From assembly GCF_008369915.1 (NCBI RefSeq), contig NZ_VSRN01000001.1, forward strand, positions 744,001 through 808,000: 64,000 nt of DNA. Reading direction: 5' to 3'. Below are positions 54,701 through 63,819 of this stretch, piece after piece (within the stretch, counting starts at the first letter, position 1; every line of letters starts with the position of its first letter). The position numbers and the translations under genes were made by a program. The notes under the pieces were generated by a model. The model searched no databases, was not told the origin of the DNA, and saw only the letters and a list, made by a program, of their open reading frames with translations. This DNA is from Dyadobacter sp. UC 10 (lineage in GTDB: Bacteria; Bacteroidota; Bacteroidia; Cytophagales; Spirosomataceae).

Positions 54701-55741
54701 TTCATGGACCAGGCTTCCGCTGATGCTATTGCCCGGTTGCGGAAAGTATTTTTGAAAACGGTTGAATTCAGAAGAATAATAATTGACCCCGCCAAACTGC
54801 GTAGTGATCCAGATCCCGCCCTCACGGTCCTTGAAAATCGCGTTGACAATGTTGTCCGTGATCGAATAAGCATTATACTTTTCCTTCACGATCTGCTTCA
54901 TTTTCTTCTTGTTCAGATCGAGGATGAACAGCCCCGACTCGGAGCCCAGCCAGTATTCGTCCTTTCCGCTTTCGAAAAATGCATGGATGTAAATGTCCTG
55001 TTTTTGTCCCGTCTGCTCTGAAATATCCGTGATCGTGTCAGTGCGATAATTAAAGAGCAGGATCCGTTTCATATTCCCGATCAGCAGGGTCGAATCGGAA
55101 ACCGAATGCAGCCGCATATTGGAAAATATCTCATTCACCCGGCCCGAAAGGTCATATTTGGCCACGCCGCCAGTTTCGGGATGATACTGCCGGATTACTC
55201 CGTTACTGAATGAAGCCCACACTTTTCCGCTGGACGAAACATGGACGGAAACCGTATTTGCAGCGTCGGGAAGTGCTGTAACTGTATTTCTTTCCGGATC
55301 AAACCGATACAGCTGATTATCCGAAATGATCCAGACGCCGCCTTCTTTGTCGCCCCTGATCAGGCGTACTTCACCGGTAGGGATTAGTTTGAACGCTGAA
55401 AATTGCCCGGAAATAGGATTATACAGGTAAACGCCTTTGTGCGTACCGATCCATAGCTTTTCGTCTCCATCCTCATAAAGTGAGAAAACCGAATTGCTGC
55501 CCAGGCTGGTAGAATCCTCCTCTATACTCCTGAAAATCCTGAAAGAATTGCCGTCAAACCGGTTGAGCCCATTACGGCTGGCGATCCAGATGAAACCCTT
55601 TTTATCCTGAATAATATCGGTGGTCGCATTGCCTGACAGCCCATCGGAAACTTTATAGCTTTTAAAATAATACGGAGGCTCCTGGGCCAGACAAGTCAGG
55701 CAGTAAAACAGGCAGCAGAACATCACAAGCAGCTTTTTCAC
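51773..55741 (-). CDS. Hybrid two-component system regulator (sensor, kinase, receiver and AraC output in one protein)
   Basis: 1322-aa inner-membrane HTCS. A signal peptide (ending TCLAQ) is followed by periplasmic two-component-propeller repeats (many of the form GxLWIGT/GGIWITT, residues 25-700), a Y_Y_Y domain, one transmembrane helix (WAYFLYVAVVAAVGFTLF), a HisKA domain (VAHEIRTPLTLIK), an ATPase (ISNLINNAIKYA, GTGIGLPLARSLAELHKG), a receiver (VILLVEDNVEILNYL, SDIMMPVMDG, EKPFSLDHL) and a C-terminal AraC domain (SRPTLYRKIKGISDMTPNELI, VADMVGYSIPTNFSRDFQ). Such regulators bind oligosaccharides in the periplasm and activate the neighbouring Sus genes. It diverges from the SusC gene. Confidence 0.95.
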   Translation of the reverse strand: MKKLLVMFCCLFYCLTCLAQEPPYYFKSYKVSDGLSGNATTDIIQDKKGFIWIASRNGLNRFDGNSFRIFRSIEEDSTSLGSNSVFSLYEDGDEKLWIGTHKGVYLYNPISGQFSAFKLIPTGEVRLIRGDKEGGVWIISDNQLYRFDPERNTVTALPDAANTVSVHVSSSGKVWASFSNGVIRQYHPETGGVAKYDLSGRVNEIFSNMRLHSVSDSTLLIGNMKRILLFNYRTDTITDISEQTGQKQDIYIHAFFESGKDEYWLGSESGLFILDLNKKKMKQIVKEKYNAYSITDNIVNAIFKDREGGIWITTQFGGVNYYSSEFNRFQKYFPQPGNSISGSLVHEITKDQYGKLWIGTEDAGLNQLDLQTGTFKAFLPDGKKGSISYRNLHGLVADGNELWIGTYEHGLDVMDLRTNKVIRHYTTSLPNSFGSNFVVTLYKTRANEILVGTWSGLFKYNRDTDNFTPMTFVNTQVQSIHEDKEGTLWVASYGGGIFYFNRKNGKKGRIQYDAKNKSGLLDNYINSLYQSKNGDLWFCTEHGLSRYNPVTAKFKNYRIEDGLPDNQVFRVLEDEPGNFWISTSRGLSMLDSKMGKFRNYNEANGLPSEQFNYNSSFKNDDGTLFFGTVAGLISFKPGTFNKNTYVPPVYVTAIQANNQELRIGGKDSPLTESPVYTESIRLPYDRSSLSFDVAALSYLIPEMNSYQYQMEGLDPQWVTMDESRKIAFSKLPPGHYVLRIKGSNNDQIWNSRERRINIDILPPWWATAWAYFLYVAVVAAVGFTLFRYYHLAMGEKNKRKIEAIEIGKEREIYNAKIDFFTNVAHEIRTPLTLIKMPLDKLLADQNADAETFENLTMINKNANRLIDLTNQLLDFRKAEANNFSLNFTKTDINELLADVFSTFKPAAEQKNLGYKIELPRIALQAFVDIEACKKIISNLINNAIKYADESVKIKLLPFSSDDLLFHIEFTNDGLIIGDEDKEKIFEPFYRMEAGQKQEGTGIGLPLARSLAELHKGKLEVRRNDAGQNTFVLSLPIHQDYEMDLTGESEVSAGDDLLAGEPNEAVDPAKPVILLVEDNVEILNYLSRELHVTYNVMRALDGQQAVEILQRENVQLVISDIMMPVMDGIELCRKMKNDVQFSHIPIILLTAKNSINSKIEGLEVGADAYIEKPFSLDHLAAQITNLINNRNIIKEYFARSPLTHIKGIAFSKADKEFLEQLNTIISQRIADSNLDVDLLSSMMNMSRPTLYRKIKGISDMTPNELINLSRLKKAAELLAENKYKINEVADMVGYSIPTNFSRDFQKQFGVSPTNYIYKLQGRT

Positions 55742-55758
55742 CCGGGCATTTGAAATAA

Positions 55759-55785
55759 GTCAGCTATTCCGCTGACGCTTTTTTT
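55759..55785 (+). terminator. Terminator-like hairpin between HTCS and SusC
   Basis: GTCAGC-TATTCC-GCTGAC followed by GCTTTTTTTTG makes a 6-bp stem with T run on the plus strand, 18 bases upstream of the HTCS start. It could stop antisense transcripts or form a leader hairpin in the HTCS mRNA. Confidence 0.45.
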
Positions 55786-55990
55786 GTTGAACATTTTTAT
55801 AAATATATCCCTGTAAAATCACCGGTAATTAATAAAAACCAATGTTGAGACGGATTGATCTGAAATTGAGACTCACAGATCATTCCGTTAATCGGCAAAG
55901 AAGGAAATTCGCAACACTTTAAATAAGTCCAATTAATTAATCAGATAGTAACAAGTCCGGAACTCAAATTCCACTTAAACAACAATTTTG

Positions 55991-58900
55991 ATGAAAAATA
56001 ATTTGTACAAAATGGCGCAAGCCGCTAAAAGGCGAATGCGGGTGAGCTGGTCTGCGACGACTGGCATCGCAATGCTATTCGGCTTACTGATGGCCATCTC
56101 GGGGGTAGCCCAGGCCCAGACCGGCACCTCAATTTCTGGTAAAATATCCGATAAACAAGGCGCTTTGCCCGGTGTTTCGGTTGTAGAAAAGGGCACAAGC
56201 AACGGAACTACCACCGATGCCGAAGGTAAGTTTACACTGCAGCTCTCTACGGGAGCAAAAACGATCACGGTTTCGAGCGTAGGCTATGTATCTCAGGATG
56301 TGGATATAGCCGATAAATCCACGGTGGAGATCACACTCGAAGAAGACCAGAAAACACTTAACGAGGTAGTTGTAATCGGCTATGGATCTTTGAACAAAAG
56401 AGAGGTTTCCAGCGCCATTACCCACCTTTCTTCCAAAGACCTGCTGCGCGTGGGCGGCAACAACCCGATGATGGCGATCCAGGGCAAGGTAGCCGGGCTT
56501 ACGGTAACCAACACTTCAACGGCCGATCCAAACTCCTCGCCCAACATTCAGCTGCGCGGCGCATCCTCGCGCAGCGCAGGCCTGGGACCATTGTTTGTCG
56601 TGAACGGAATTCCCGGCGGTAATATCGACAACATCAACCAGAACGAGATCGAATCGATCGACGTGCTGAAAGGCGGCGCAGCCTCTGCGATTTACGGAAC
56701 GCGCGGCAGCAATGGGGTGATTGTGATTACGACCAAGAAGGGCTCAGGGCAGCCGCGTTTGTTTTACGACGGCTACACTACTTTTGATTACCTGGCGAAT
56801 GAGCTTTCGGTACTCTCCAAAGATGAGTTCCTGGCCAACAAGCGTGGATTTGATTTTGGAGGAAACACCGACTGGCTGAAAGAAGTAAGCCGCCAGCCTT
56901 CATTCTCCCACAAGCATACTTTGCAATTTTCGGGTGGGACCGGGCAGACCAACTATTTTACTTCTGTGGATTACCGCGATGCAAACGGCATTGACCTGCG
57001 GTCGGGTAAGAAAGAATATGGTGGCCGGGTGAATATCAACCATACCACCACCAATAACCTTTTGGCACTTACATTCAGCGTAGCACCGCGTTATGCGAAG
57101 ATCAGTGAGGCCGATTACAGCGCATTCAACTACGCATTGACGCTAAACCCGACCATTCCGCTGCGGGATTCCACGGGCAAATACAGCTACATCAACTCGG
57201 GCTTTTTTGCAAACAACCCGGTGGAGTATGCTACCAACGTTTTGCAGGACCGTGAGCAGAAATCGCTGGACCTGAACGGATCCGTGAAACTCAACATTCT
57301 GGAAAACCTGAACACTACCCTGACTTTCGGAGAGGTTAGCTCATCGAGACGTATCATGGACTTTGTACCTTCCAATATTACACCGGTAATCAATGGAAAC
57401 GGTCGCAACGTAGGATACCAGGCACTGGAAGAAAAAGACCAGAAAAGCCTTGAATGGTTAGGAAACTATTTCCTGGACCGCGACAAACATTCCGTGAAGC
57501 TGCTTGCAGGTTATTCCTTCCAGTATTTTACTGCCTCGGGATTCAATGCAAGAAATGAAAAATTCCCTTCCAATGTGCTCACTTACAATGCACTCGGAAC
57601 CGGACTATGGAACGTGGAAAAAGGGATTAACAACGTAAATTCTTACAAAAACAGCTCGAAACTGATCGCCTTCTTCGGGCGTGTAAACTACGATTTCGAC
57701 CAAAAGTATTACCTGTCAGCCAGTCTTCGCAGGGAAGGTTCTTCCAAATTTGGCTATGACAACAAATGGGGATATTTTCCGGCTGCATCGTTCGCATGGC
57801 GGCTGACGCAGGAGAATTTTATGAAAAGTCTGCCCTGGCTGAACGAGCTGAAACTGCGTGCGGATTATGGTGAAACGGGTAATCAGGATTTTGACAGCTA
57901 CCGTTCGCTGGATACCTACGGCGGCTACGGTTATTATCCTTACAACGGAAACTCCTACCAGGTGTGGGGACCCAATCAGAATACCAACTACAATCTGCGT
58001 TGGGAAAAAGCGGCCAACTTCAACGTAGGCCTTGACTTCGAGGTACTTAGCAGCAAGATTACGGGTAGCGTCAACTACTACGTACGTACCAACAAGGATC
58101 TTTTGGGTAATTACAATGTAGCCAACCCGCCAAATATCCAGGGACAAACATTTGCGAACGTAGGTACCATGCGCAACACCGGCGTGGAACTGCAATTGAG
58201 TGCAGCGGTGATCAACAAAGGGGCATTCAGCTATAACCTTTCAGTTACCGGCGCATTTAACGACAACAAATTCGTTTCGTTCTCCAACAACCTTTTCAAG
58301 GGTCAGAAATACATTGATGTCGTAGGAATGCCGGCGCCGGGAAGTCCGGGAACGCTGCAGCGTTTGCAGGAAGACAAACGTATCGGAAGCTTCTACGCGC
58401 TGAAATCTGCCGGCGTAAATGATGATGGTGCATTGCTGGTGTATAACAAAGACGGCGAGATCGTACCTGCCAATGAAGCCAACAACGACGACAAGCAGTT
58501 TATCGGTAACGGACTTCCTAAGTTCACAACTGGTATCACCAATAATTTCACTTACAAAAACTGGGATCTGAGCGTGTTCCTGCGCGGTGCGTTCGGGTAC
58601 AAACTATTCAATACTTATGCATTTTATCTGGGTACACCCGCTGCACAGCAAAATGCTAACTTGCTTACCTCGGCTTTTGACGGTGGCAAATACTCGAAAC
58701 TGACCAGTACATCGACGTACTCTTCACTATCCGATTACTTCCTGGAACCAGGCGGATTTTTGAAAGTGGACAACATTACGCTCAGCTATACGCAGCCGAT
58801 CAAATCGAAATTCATGCAATCGGCGCGCATTTATGCTACCACCCGTAACCTGGCGACATTCACCAAGTTTAAAGGCGGCGATCCTGACCTGATCCAGATC

Positions 58901-59005
58901 AACGGACTGTATCCGGGCGTGAATACCAATGGGGATAACAACGGTACGCTGAACTACTATCCTTCGACTACGCAGCTGTTGCTGGGACTACAACTTACTT
59001 TCTAA
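55991..59005 (+). CDS. SusC/RagA-type TonB-linked outer-membrane channel (no STN domain)
   Basis: 1004 aa from the ATG at 55991; a TTG precedes it by one codon. The long leader (KMAQAAKRRMRV then IAMLFGLLMAISGVAQAQ) is a signal peptide with an extended basic start. It has a carboxypeptidase-like domain (ISGKISDKQGALPGVSVVEKG), the TonB box region (EVVVIGYGSLNKREVSSAI), the plug (IQLRGASSRSAGLGPLFVVNG, YGTRGSNGVIVITTKKG) and a barrel ending TQLLLGLQLTF. There is no STN domain, so this locus is not wired to a FecR system but to the divergent HTCS. SusD follows 19 bases downstream. Confidence 0.95.
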   Translation: MKNNLYKMAQAAKRRMRVSWSATTGIAMLFGLLMAISGVAQAQTGTSISGKISDKQGALPGVSVVEKGTSNGTTTDAEGKFTLQLSTGAKTITVSSVGYVSQDVDIADKSTVEITLEEDQKTLNEVVVIGYGSLNKREVSSAITHLSSKDLLRVGGNNPMMAIQGKVAGLTVTNTSTADPNSSPNIQLRGASSRSAGLGPLFVVNGIPGGNIDNINQNEIESIDVLKGGAASAIYGTRGSNGVIVITTKKGSGQPRLFYDGYTTFDYLANELSVLSKDEFLANKRGFDFGGNTDWLKEVSRQPSFSHKHTLQFSGGTGQTNYFTSVDYRDANGIDLRSGKKEYGGRVNINHTTTNNLLALTFSVAPRYAKISEADYSAFNYALTLNPTIPLRDSTGKYSYINSGFFANNPVEYATNVLQDREQKSLDLNGSVKLNILENLNTTLTFGEVSSSRRIMDFVPSNITPVINGNGRNVGYQALEEKDQKSLEWLGNYFLDRDKHSVKLLAGYSFQYFTASGFNARNEKFPSNVLTYNALGTGLWNVEKGINNVNSYKNSSKLIAFFGRVNYDFDQKYYLSASLRREGSSKFGYDNKWGYFPAASFAWRLTQENFMKSLPWLNELKLRADYGETGNQDFDSYRSLDTYGGYGYYPYNGNSYQVWGPNQNTNYNLRWEKAANFNVGLDFEVLSSKITGSVNYYVRTNKDLLGNYNVANPPNIQGQTFANVGTMRNTGVELQLSAAVINKGAFSYNLSVTGAFNDNKFVSFSNNLFKGQKYIDVVGMPAPGSPGTLQRLQEDKRIGSFYALKSAGVNDDGALLVYNKDGEIVPANEANNDDKQFIGNGLPKFTTGITNNFTYKNWDLSVFLRGAFGYKLFNTYAFYLGTPAAQQNANLLTSAFDGGKYSKLTSTSTYSSLSDYFLEPGGFLKVDNITLSYTQPIKSKFMQSARIYATTRNLATFTKFKGGDPDLIQINGLYPGVNTNGDNNGTLNYYPSTTQLLLGLQLTF

Positions 59006-59024
59006 TATCCTGATTTAGAACAAA

Positions 59025-60752
59025 ATGAAAAGGAACCCAATTTCAAAATATATACTCAGGTTTGCTGCCTGCGCACTGCTTTCGGTGACGGCCGGTTGTA
59101 CCAACCTGGACGAAGAACTATACGACCGTATCACCTCGGAAAACTTCCTTCAGACGCGTGAAGACGTGATACGCGATTTTCTGCGCGCATTCGAACACAG
59201 CTACTGGAGCATTCAGGGCGGTAATACATTTATGCTTCAGGAAAACAGCTCCGACGAAATGATGACCATCAACCGCCAGGGCGACTGGTTCGACGGCGGG
59301 CAGTTCCAGCGCGTACATTACCACACCTGGACGCCGCAGGACGGTTTTACAAGCGACCCCTGGAACGCGCTTTACGGCGGCGTAACGCTGGCGACCAACT
59401 CGCTGGAAGATCTGGAAGGCATTACCGACCCTACCAAATTCGATATGTCGCGTGAAGAACTGGACGGCATGATCGCCGAGCTGAAAGTGCTCCGTGCGTG
59501 GCTGAACATTCGTTTGCTGGATTTCTACCGCAATATTGTGATTGTTACCAAAGTAAAAGGGCAGACAACGGGCGGGGACCAGGTTCCGCCGCAGGAAGCA
59601 TTTGCATTCATCGAGCAGGAACTGAAAGAAGCACTTCCCAAACTTTCGACCAATACTACGCTGGGCGACGATGTGGTAGGCCGCTGGACGCAGGGCGGCG
59701 CGGCATCGCTTTTGGTCCGTCTTTACCTGAATGCAAAAGTGTACACGGGCACAGACCGTTTTGCAGATTGCGCCAAAATAGCGCAGGAGATGATCGATGG
59801 GAAATATGGCTCTTATGCACTGGAAAGCCGCTGGGACGCGCCATTTGATTACACGAACCCAACTTCGAAAGAGACGATTTTCGGCTTCCCGGGAAGTTTC
59901 GCACAGACGCACTGGCAGTATGATGGGGGTATGTATTTCTGGATGCTGCCAAACCTGGCGACAAACTATTTCGGGTTCACCGACTTTGGTACTGCCAATC
60001 CGAAATATGCCATGCAGCCTGGCCGCGACGTGGATAGTGTAGAGTACAACTTCACATTGGGTAAGCCTTTTATCAAATTCCAGAAGTACAAGGACGACGT
60101 ACGTTTGAAAAAATATAAAAACCTGGGTAACAGTAAACGCGAGGGAATGTTCCTGTACGGGTATTTACCTTACACAAATCCGCAGGGAAAAGCGGATACG
60201 GTGAGAGGTTTCAAAGGTCCGTATGCGTTGTTTTTCCGTGATCAGGTTGGTAAGTTCCTGGATGCAAAGCCAGGTACCAAAATTGCCGACAAGGTTTCCG
60301 ATATGAACAATGGGGACAATAACTCAGGTCTGTATCCGGTAAAATATCCATACTACCCCAGTGATGATCCGAACAAAATTTCTTCGGCTTATGCGGAAAT
60401 TCGTTTTGCGGAGATCTATTATTCCCTGGCTGAATGTAAGTACCGGGCTGGCGACAAAGCGGGTGCTGCGACCTTGTTGAATACCGTTCGCAAACGCTAC
60501 TACCCTGCCGGCTCACCAAGCCTTTACAAAGCCGACGGAAGCCAGCTCACCGAGCAGGAAATGCTGGACGAATGGATGCGAGAGTTTTTGGCGGAAGGCA
60601 GAAGAAGAACCGATTTGGTTCGCTGGGGCGTGTTCAGCACCGGTACGTGGTGGGACAAAAGACCTGATGCAGACAACCACACAGACATTTTCCCGATCGG
60701 ACAGAATGTGTTGAACGCTTCGCCACAATTGAAGCAAAACCCAGGATATTAA
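59025..60752 (+). CDS. SusD/RagB-family nutrient-binding lipoprotein
   Basis: 575-aa surface lipoprotein with lipobox TAGC (Cys25) and the mature start TNLDEELYDRITSENF. VLRAWLNIRLLDFYRNI, GAASLLVRLYLNAKVYTG, IRFAEIYYSLAECKYRAGDKAGAATLLNTVRKRY (in parts) and FLAEGRRRTDLVRWGVF are SusD signatures. It is the binding partner of the SusC channel 19 bases upstream. The ligand is probably a glycan or glycoside, which would fit the HTCS, but nothing in the sequence fixes it. Confidence 0.94.
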   Translation: MKRNPISKYILRFAACALLSVTAGCTNLDEELYDRITSENFLQTREDVIRDFLRAFEHSYWSIQGGNTFMLQENSSDEMMTINRQGDWFDGGQFQRVHYHTWTPQDGFTSDPWNALYGGVTLATNSLEDLEGITDPTKFDMSREELDGMIAELKVLRAWLNIRLLDFYRNIVIVTKVKGQTTGGDQVPPQEAFAFIEQELKEALPKLSTNTTLGDDVVGRWTQGGAASLLVRLYLNAKVYTGTDRFADCAKIAQEMIDGKYGSYALESRWDAPFDYTNPTSKETIFGFPGSFAQTHWQYDGGMYFWMLPNLATNYFGFTDFGTANPKYAMQPGRDVDSVEYNFTLGKPFIKFQKYKDDVRLKKYKNLGNSKREGMFLYGYLPYTNPQGKADTVRGFKGPYALFFRDQVGKFLDAKPGTKIADKVSDMNNGDNNSGLYPVKYPYYPSDDPNKISSAYAEIRFAEIYYSLAECKYRAGDKAGAATLLNTVRKRYYPAGSPSLYKADGSQLTEQEMLDEWMREFLAEGRRRTDLVRWGVFSTGTWWDKRPDADNHTDIFPIGQNVLNASPQLKQNPGY

Positions 60753-60763
60753 TTTTTAAATAA

Positions 60764-63754
60764 ATGAGATTTCACAAACTCCTGGCAGGATTAAGTGCCG
60801 CGACATTGTTCGCGGTACTTGGTTCTGCCGCATTTACCGGCACCAGGCCAGAAAACCATGTTGCCGTTGAACGTCCCAGGGAAGCCTGGGTTTTGCGTTC
60901 TGTGCTCGACGGGAAGCCGCGGATCCTGAGCATAGCGTTGAGCGACAAGCTCTGGCTCGCTTACAATACCAAAACGGCTTCATTATACAAAGCCTGGACC
61001 GGCAAGATCAACTTTGGTGGCCCGGTTTACACCTCTTCCCATGGCCCGCAGCCCGTTTCCGATGGGGTCACCTATATGGAAGAACCCGACGACAATCCAT
61101 GGCGGATTACAGCTGACGGAAAGGAACTTACGCCCGGGATCAGCTACAAAGGCCACACGATTCTAAACAATCAGGTGACATTGAAGTACGACCTGGAATA
61201 CCAGGGTAAGAAGATTTTGGTAGAAGAAAAACCTGAGTTTTTTGATGCCGGAAACGGTAAGGCAGGCTTTGAGCGGGCATTTACAGTAACTAATGCGCCC
61301 GCCGGCATTACATTGTCGCTGAATGTGCATCTGAACTCCCTTGCAACTGCCACCGATTACAAAACGGACGGCAAGTTTTCAGTGACCAATCAACGCGACG
61401 AGCATATCGAGAATCAGTCCTTCAAAGCTATTGACGGAAAACTGGTGCTCAATACGCAGGGTAAAACGACAATCTCAGTTAGTCTGACCAAAAAACCGGC
61501 GCAGGCAGAGGCTTCGCAGAAGGAAAGCAAGGCCGACATAGTAGCCGGGCTTTTCGCTAAAAGTGACTGCAATACCTGCCACAATCAGGAGGTTAAAACG
61601 GTAGGCCCATCTTATAAGGCAATCGCCGAACGCTACGAAAACAACGATCAGAATAAAAATGCATTGGTCGCCAAAGTGATCAAAGGCGGCGCGGGGAACT
61701 GGGGACAAATCGCCATGTCGCCGCACCCGGACTTGAAAAAAGAGGATGCCGAGACGATGGTAACCTATATATTGGAGCTCGATGCGGCAAAGGAAAGAGC
61801 GCAGGCAGCAAGCAAGTTGATGCCCAAACCCGCCTACCCTATTGCGATCAAAACCGTCAACCCGACTCAGGTTGCGACTGCGACTGAAAGACCGGGTATC
61901 GCGGTGAACATCTACCAGTTTGCCAGCGGAATTGGCAGCGTTCCCGAGATTAACGACGAAATGCTGCCTGTTAAGTCAGGCTCGATCAATGCACTGCATT
62001 TAGATGACCAGGACTTTGGCGACCTGAAAGATAATTTTGCCATTTACGCGAGCGGAACTATCAATATCAAAAAGACGACCAACATCGTTTTCCGGCTGGT
62101 GTGCGACGACGGCGGCAAGCTTTTTATCGATAACAAACTCGTCGCCGACAACGGCGTCAACCACCCACTGCAACCGACCGACGCAGAAATTATCCTGAAA
62201 CCGGGCAAACACCCGTTTAAGGTGGAATATTACCAGGGCGGATTCGGCAAAGGACTTTCACTGCAATGGAGACCATACGGAAGCAAAGAATTTACGGTCG
62301 TTCCGCCTTCTGTATTCACCTACAAAGGCGCGGACATCAAGCGCACCGGGCAGACTGCTATCGAGGTAAAAAAAACTGACGTTCCCGGCGACGGGTCGCC
62401 GCTCGCAGCAGTGCACCCAAGCTTTACATTATCGCAGGCTCGCCCCGATAACTTCCAGCCAAGAGTAGGCGGAATGGATTTTCTGGCCGATGGCAGAATG
62501 GTGGTAAGTACCTGGGATTCGCTGGGTTCGGTTTACATTGTCGATGGCCGGAAAGCAGTTTCTCCAAACGATATCAAAGTAAAACGCATTGCCTACGGAC
62601 TCGCCGAGCCGCTGGGTTTGAAAGTGGTCGACGACGAGATTTATGTGATGCAAAAGCAGGAGCTGACCAAGCTGGTGGATCTCAACAAAGACGAGCTGAT
62701 CGACGAGTACCAAACCATTTGCAACGGCTGGAAAGTCTCCGCCAACTTCCACGAATTCGCGTTCGGGCTGGTGTACAAAGACGGCTACTTCTATGGAACA
62801 TTGGCGACCGCCATTAATCCGGGTGGCGCGAGTACCAAGCCGCAGATTCCGGACCGCGGAAAAGTAGTGAAAATCTCCAAAAAAGATGGTTCATTCACCT
62901 TCGCGGCATCCGGCCTTCGTACCCCTAATGGAATCGGGTTGGGTGTGGATGATGAAATTTTTATCGCCGATAACCAGGGCGACTGGCTGCCTGCGAACAA
63001 GATCATTCATTTGCAGGAAGGCGCCTGGTACGGCTCGCGCTCGGTGGATTTTGAAGGTACCGCCAACAAAAAAGAAGCGCCGCCGGTAGTCTGGCTCACG
63101 CAGGATGAGATTGGTAACTCACCCAGCCAGCCTGCAAAACTGAATGTGGGACCTTACAAAAACCAGATGATCCATGGCGATGTAACCCACGGTGGTATTA
63201 AACGCGTGTTTGCCGAAAAAGTAAATGGCGCCTACCAGGGAGCCGTTTTCCGGTTCACGCAAGGATTGGAAGCGGGCGTTAACCGCCTGGCCTGGGGGCC
63301 TGATGGATCACTTTACATTGGCGGCGTGGGTTCAACCGGAAACTGGGGACATACCGGCAAGCTGGGTTATGGGCTGCAAAAGCTGACTTTCAACAACAAA
63401 GCAGCCTTTGAAATGCTGGCAGTCCGTGCCAAATCCGATGGTGTGGAGATTGAATTTACCGAACCTTTGAAAGAAGGTGTTGGGGAGAAAGCGTCTGATT
63501 ACGGAATCCGGCAATGGTGGTTCAAACCAACCGGCGATTACGGCGGGCCGAAACTGGACGATGAAAATCTGAATGTAAAATCTGTGAAAGTATCAGCCGA
63601 CCGCAAAAAAGTAACCTTGCAGCTGGCAGGCATGAAAGCCAGACACGTAGTGTATATTCATTTGAATAAAAAAACCATTGTCAGCCAAAGCGGTGCCGAA
63701 CTTTGGAGCACGGAAGCCTGGTATAATATGAACCAGATCCCGGGAAGTATCTAA
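60764..63754 (+). CDS. Multidomain secreted protein: cytochrome c, PA14 and beta-propeller dehydrogenase-like domains
   Basis: 996 aa with a signal peptide (KLLAGLSAATLFAVLGSAAF). Residues 40-240 are a beta-rich domain. A class I cytochrome c follows: haem site CNTCH at 269-273, probable axial Met318 in QIAMSPHPDL. A PA14-like domain is at about 385-505 (VCDDGGKLFIDNKLVADN, FKVEYYQGGFGKGLSLQW), which usually binds sugars. Residues 560-870 form a sorbosone-dehydrogenase/DUF7133-like propeller (GGMDFLADGRMVVSTWDSLG, GLRTPNGIGLGVDDEIFIADNQGDW, NRLAWGPDGSLYIGGVG). It begins 11 bases after SusD, so it is probably the enzyme of the locus, passing electrons from a sugar or alcohol to the haem. The function is inferred. 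Confidence 0.85.
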   Translation: MRFHKLLAGLSAATLFAVLGSAAFTGTRPENHVAVERPREAWVLRSVLDGKPRILSIALSDKLWLAYNTKTASLYKAWTGKINFGGPVYTSSHGPQPVSDGVTYMEEPDDNPWRITADGKELTPGISYKGHTILNNQVTLKYDLEYQGKKILVEEKPEFFDAGNGKAGFERAFTVTNAPAGITLSLNVHLNSLATATDYKTDGKFSVTNQRDEHIENQSFKAIDGKLVLNTQGKTTISVSLTKKPAQAEASQKESKADIVAGLFAKSDCNTCHNQEVKTVGPSYKAIAERYENNDQNKNALVAKVIKGGAGNWGQIAMSPHPDLKKEDAETMVTYILELDAAKERAQAASKLMPKPAYPIAIKTVNPTQVATATERPGIAVNIYQFASGIGSVPEINDEMLPVKSGSINALHLDDQDFGDLKDNFAIYASGTINIKKTTNIVFRLVCDDGGKLFIDNKLVADNGVNHPLQPTDAEIILKPGKHPFKVEYYQGGFGKGLSLQWRPYGSKEFTVVPPSVFTYKGADIKRTGQTAIEVKKTDVPGDGSPLAAVHPSFTLSQARPDNFQPRVGGMDFLADGRMVVSTWDSLGSVYIVDGRKAVSPNDIKVKRIAYGLAEPLGLKVVDDEIYVMQKQELTKLVDLNKDELIDEYQTICNGWKVSANFHEFAFGLVYKDGYFYGTLATAINPGGASTKPQIPDRGKVVKISKKDGSFTFAASGLRTPNGIGLGVDDEIFIADNQGDWLPANKIIHLQEGAWYGSRSVDFEGTANKKEAPPVVWLTQDEIGNSPSQPAKLNVGPYKNQMIHGDVTHGGIKRVFAEKVNGAYQGAVFRFTQGLEAGVNRLAWGPDGSLYIGGVGSTGNWGHTGKLGYGLQKLTFNNKAAFEMLAVRAKSDGVEIEFTEPLKEGVGEKASDYGIRQWWFKPTGDYGGPKLDDENLNVKSVKVSADRKKVTLQLAGMKARHVVYIHLNKKTIVSQSGAELWSTEAWYNMNQIPGSI

Positions 63755-63768
63755 AATCATCAGCGCAG

Positions 63769-63817
63769 CCAAAAAAGCTGTTATACTGCGGTCAAGCGCC
63801 GGTATAACAGCTTTTTG
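63769..63817. terminator. Bidirectional terminator at the end of the HTCS locus
   Basis: AAAAAGCTGTTATAC / GTATAACAGCTTTTT is a perfect 15-bp inverted repeat with a 15-nt loop. It lies 17 bases past the stop of the 996-aa gene and just before the stop of the convergent minus-strand gene, serving both. Confidence 0.9.
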
Positions 63818-63819
63818 GT

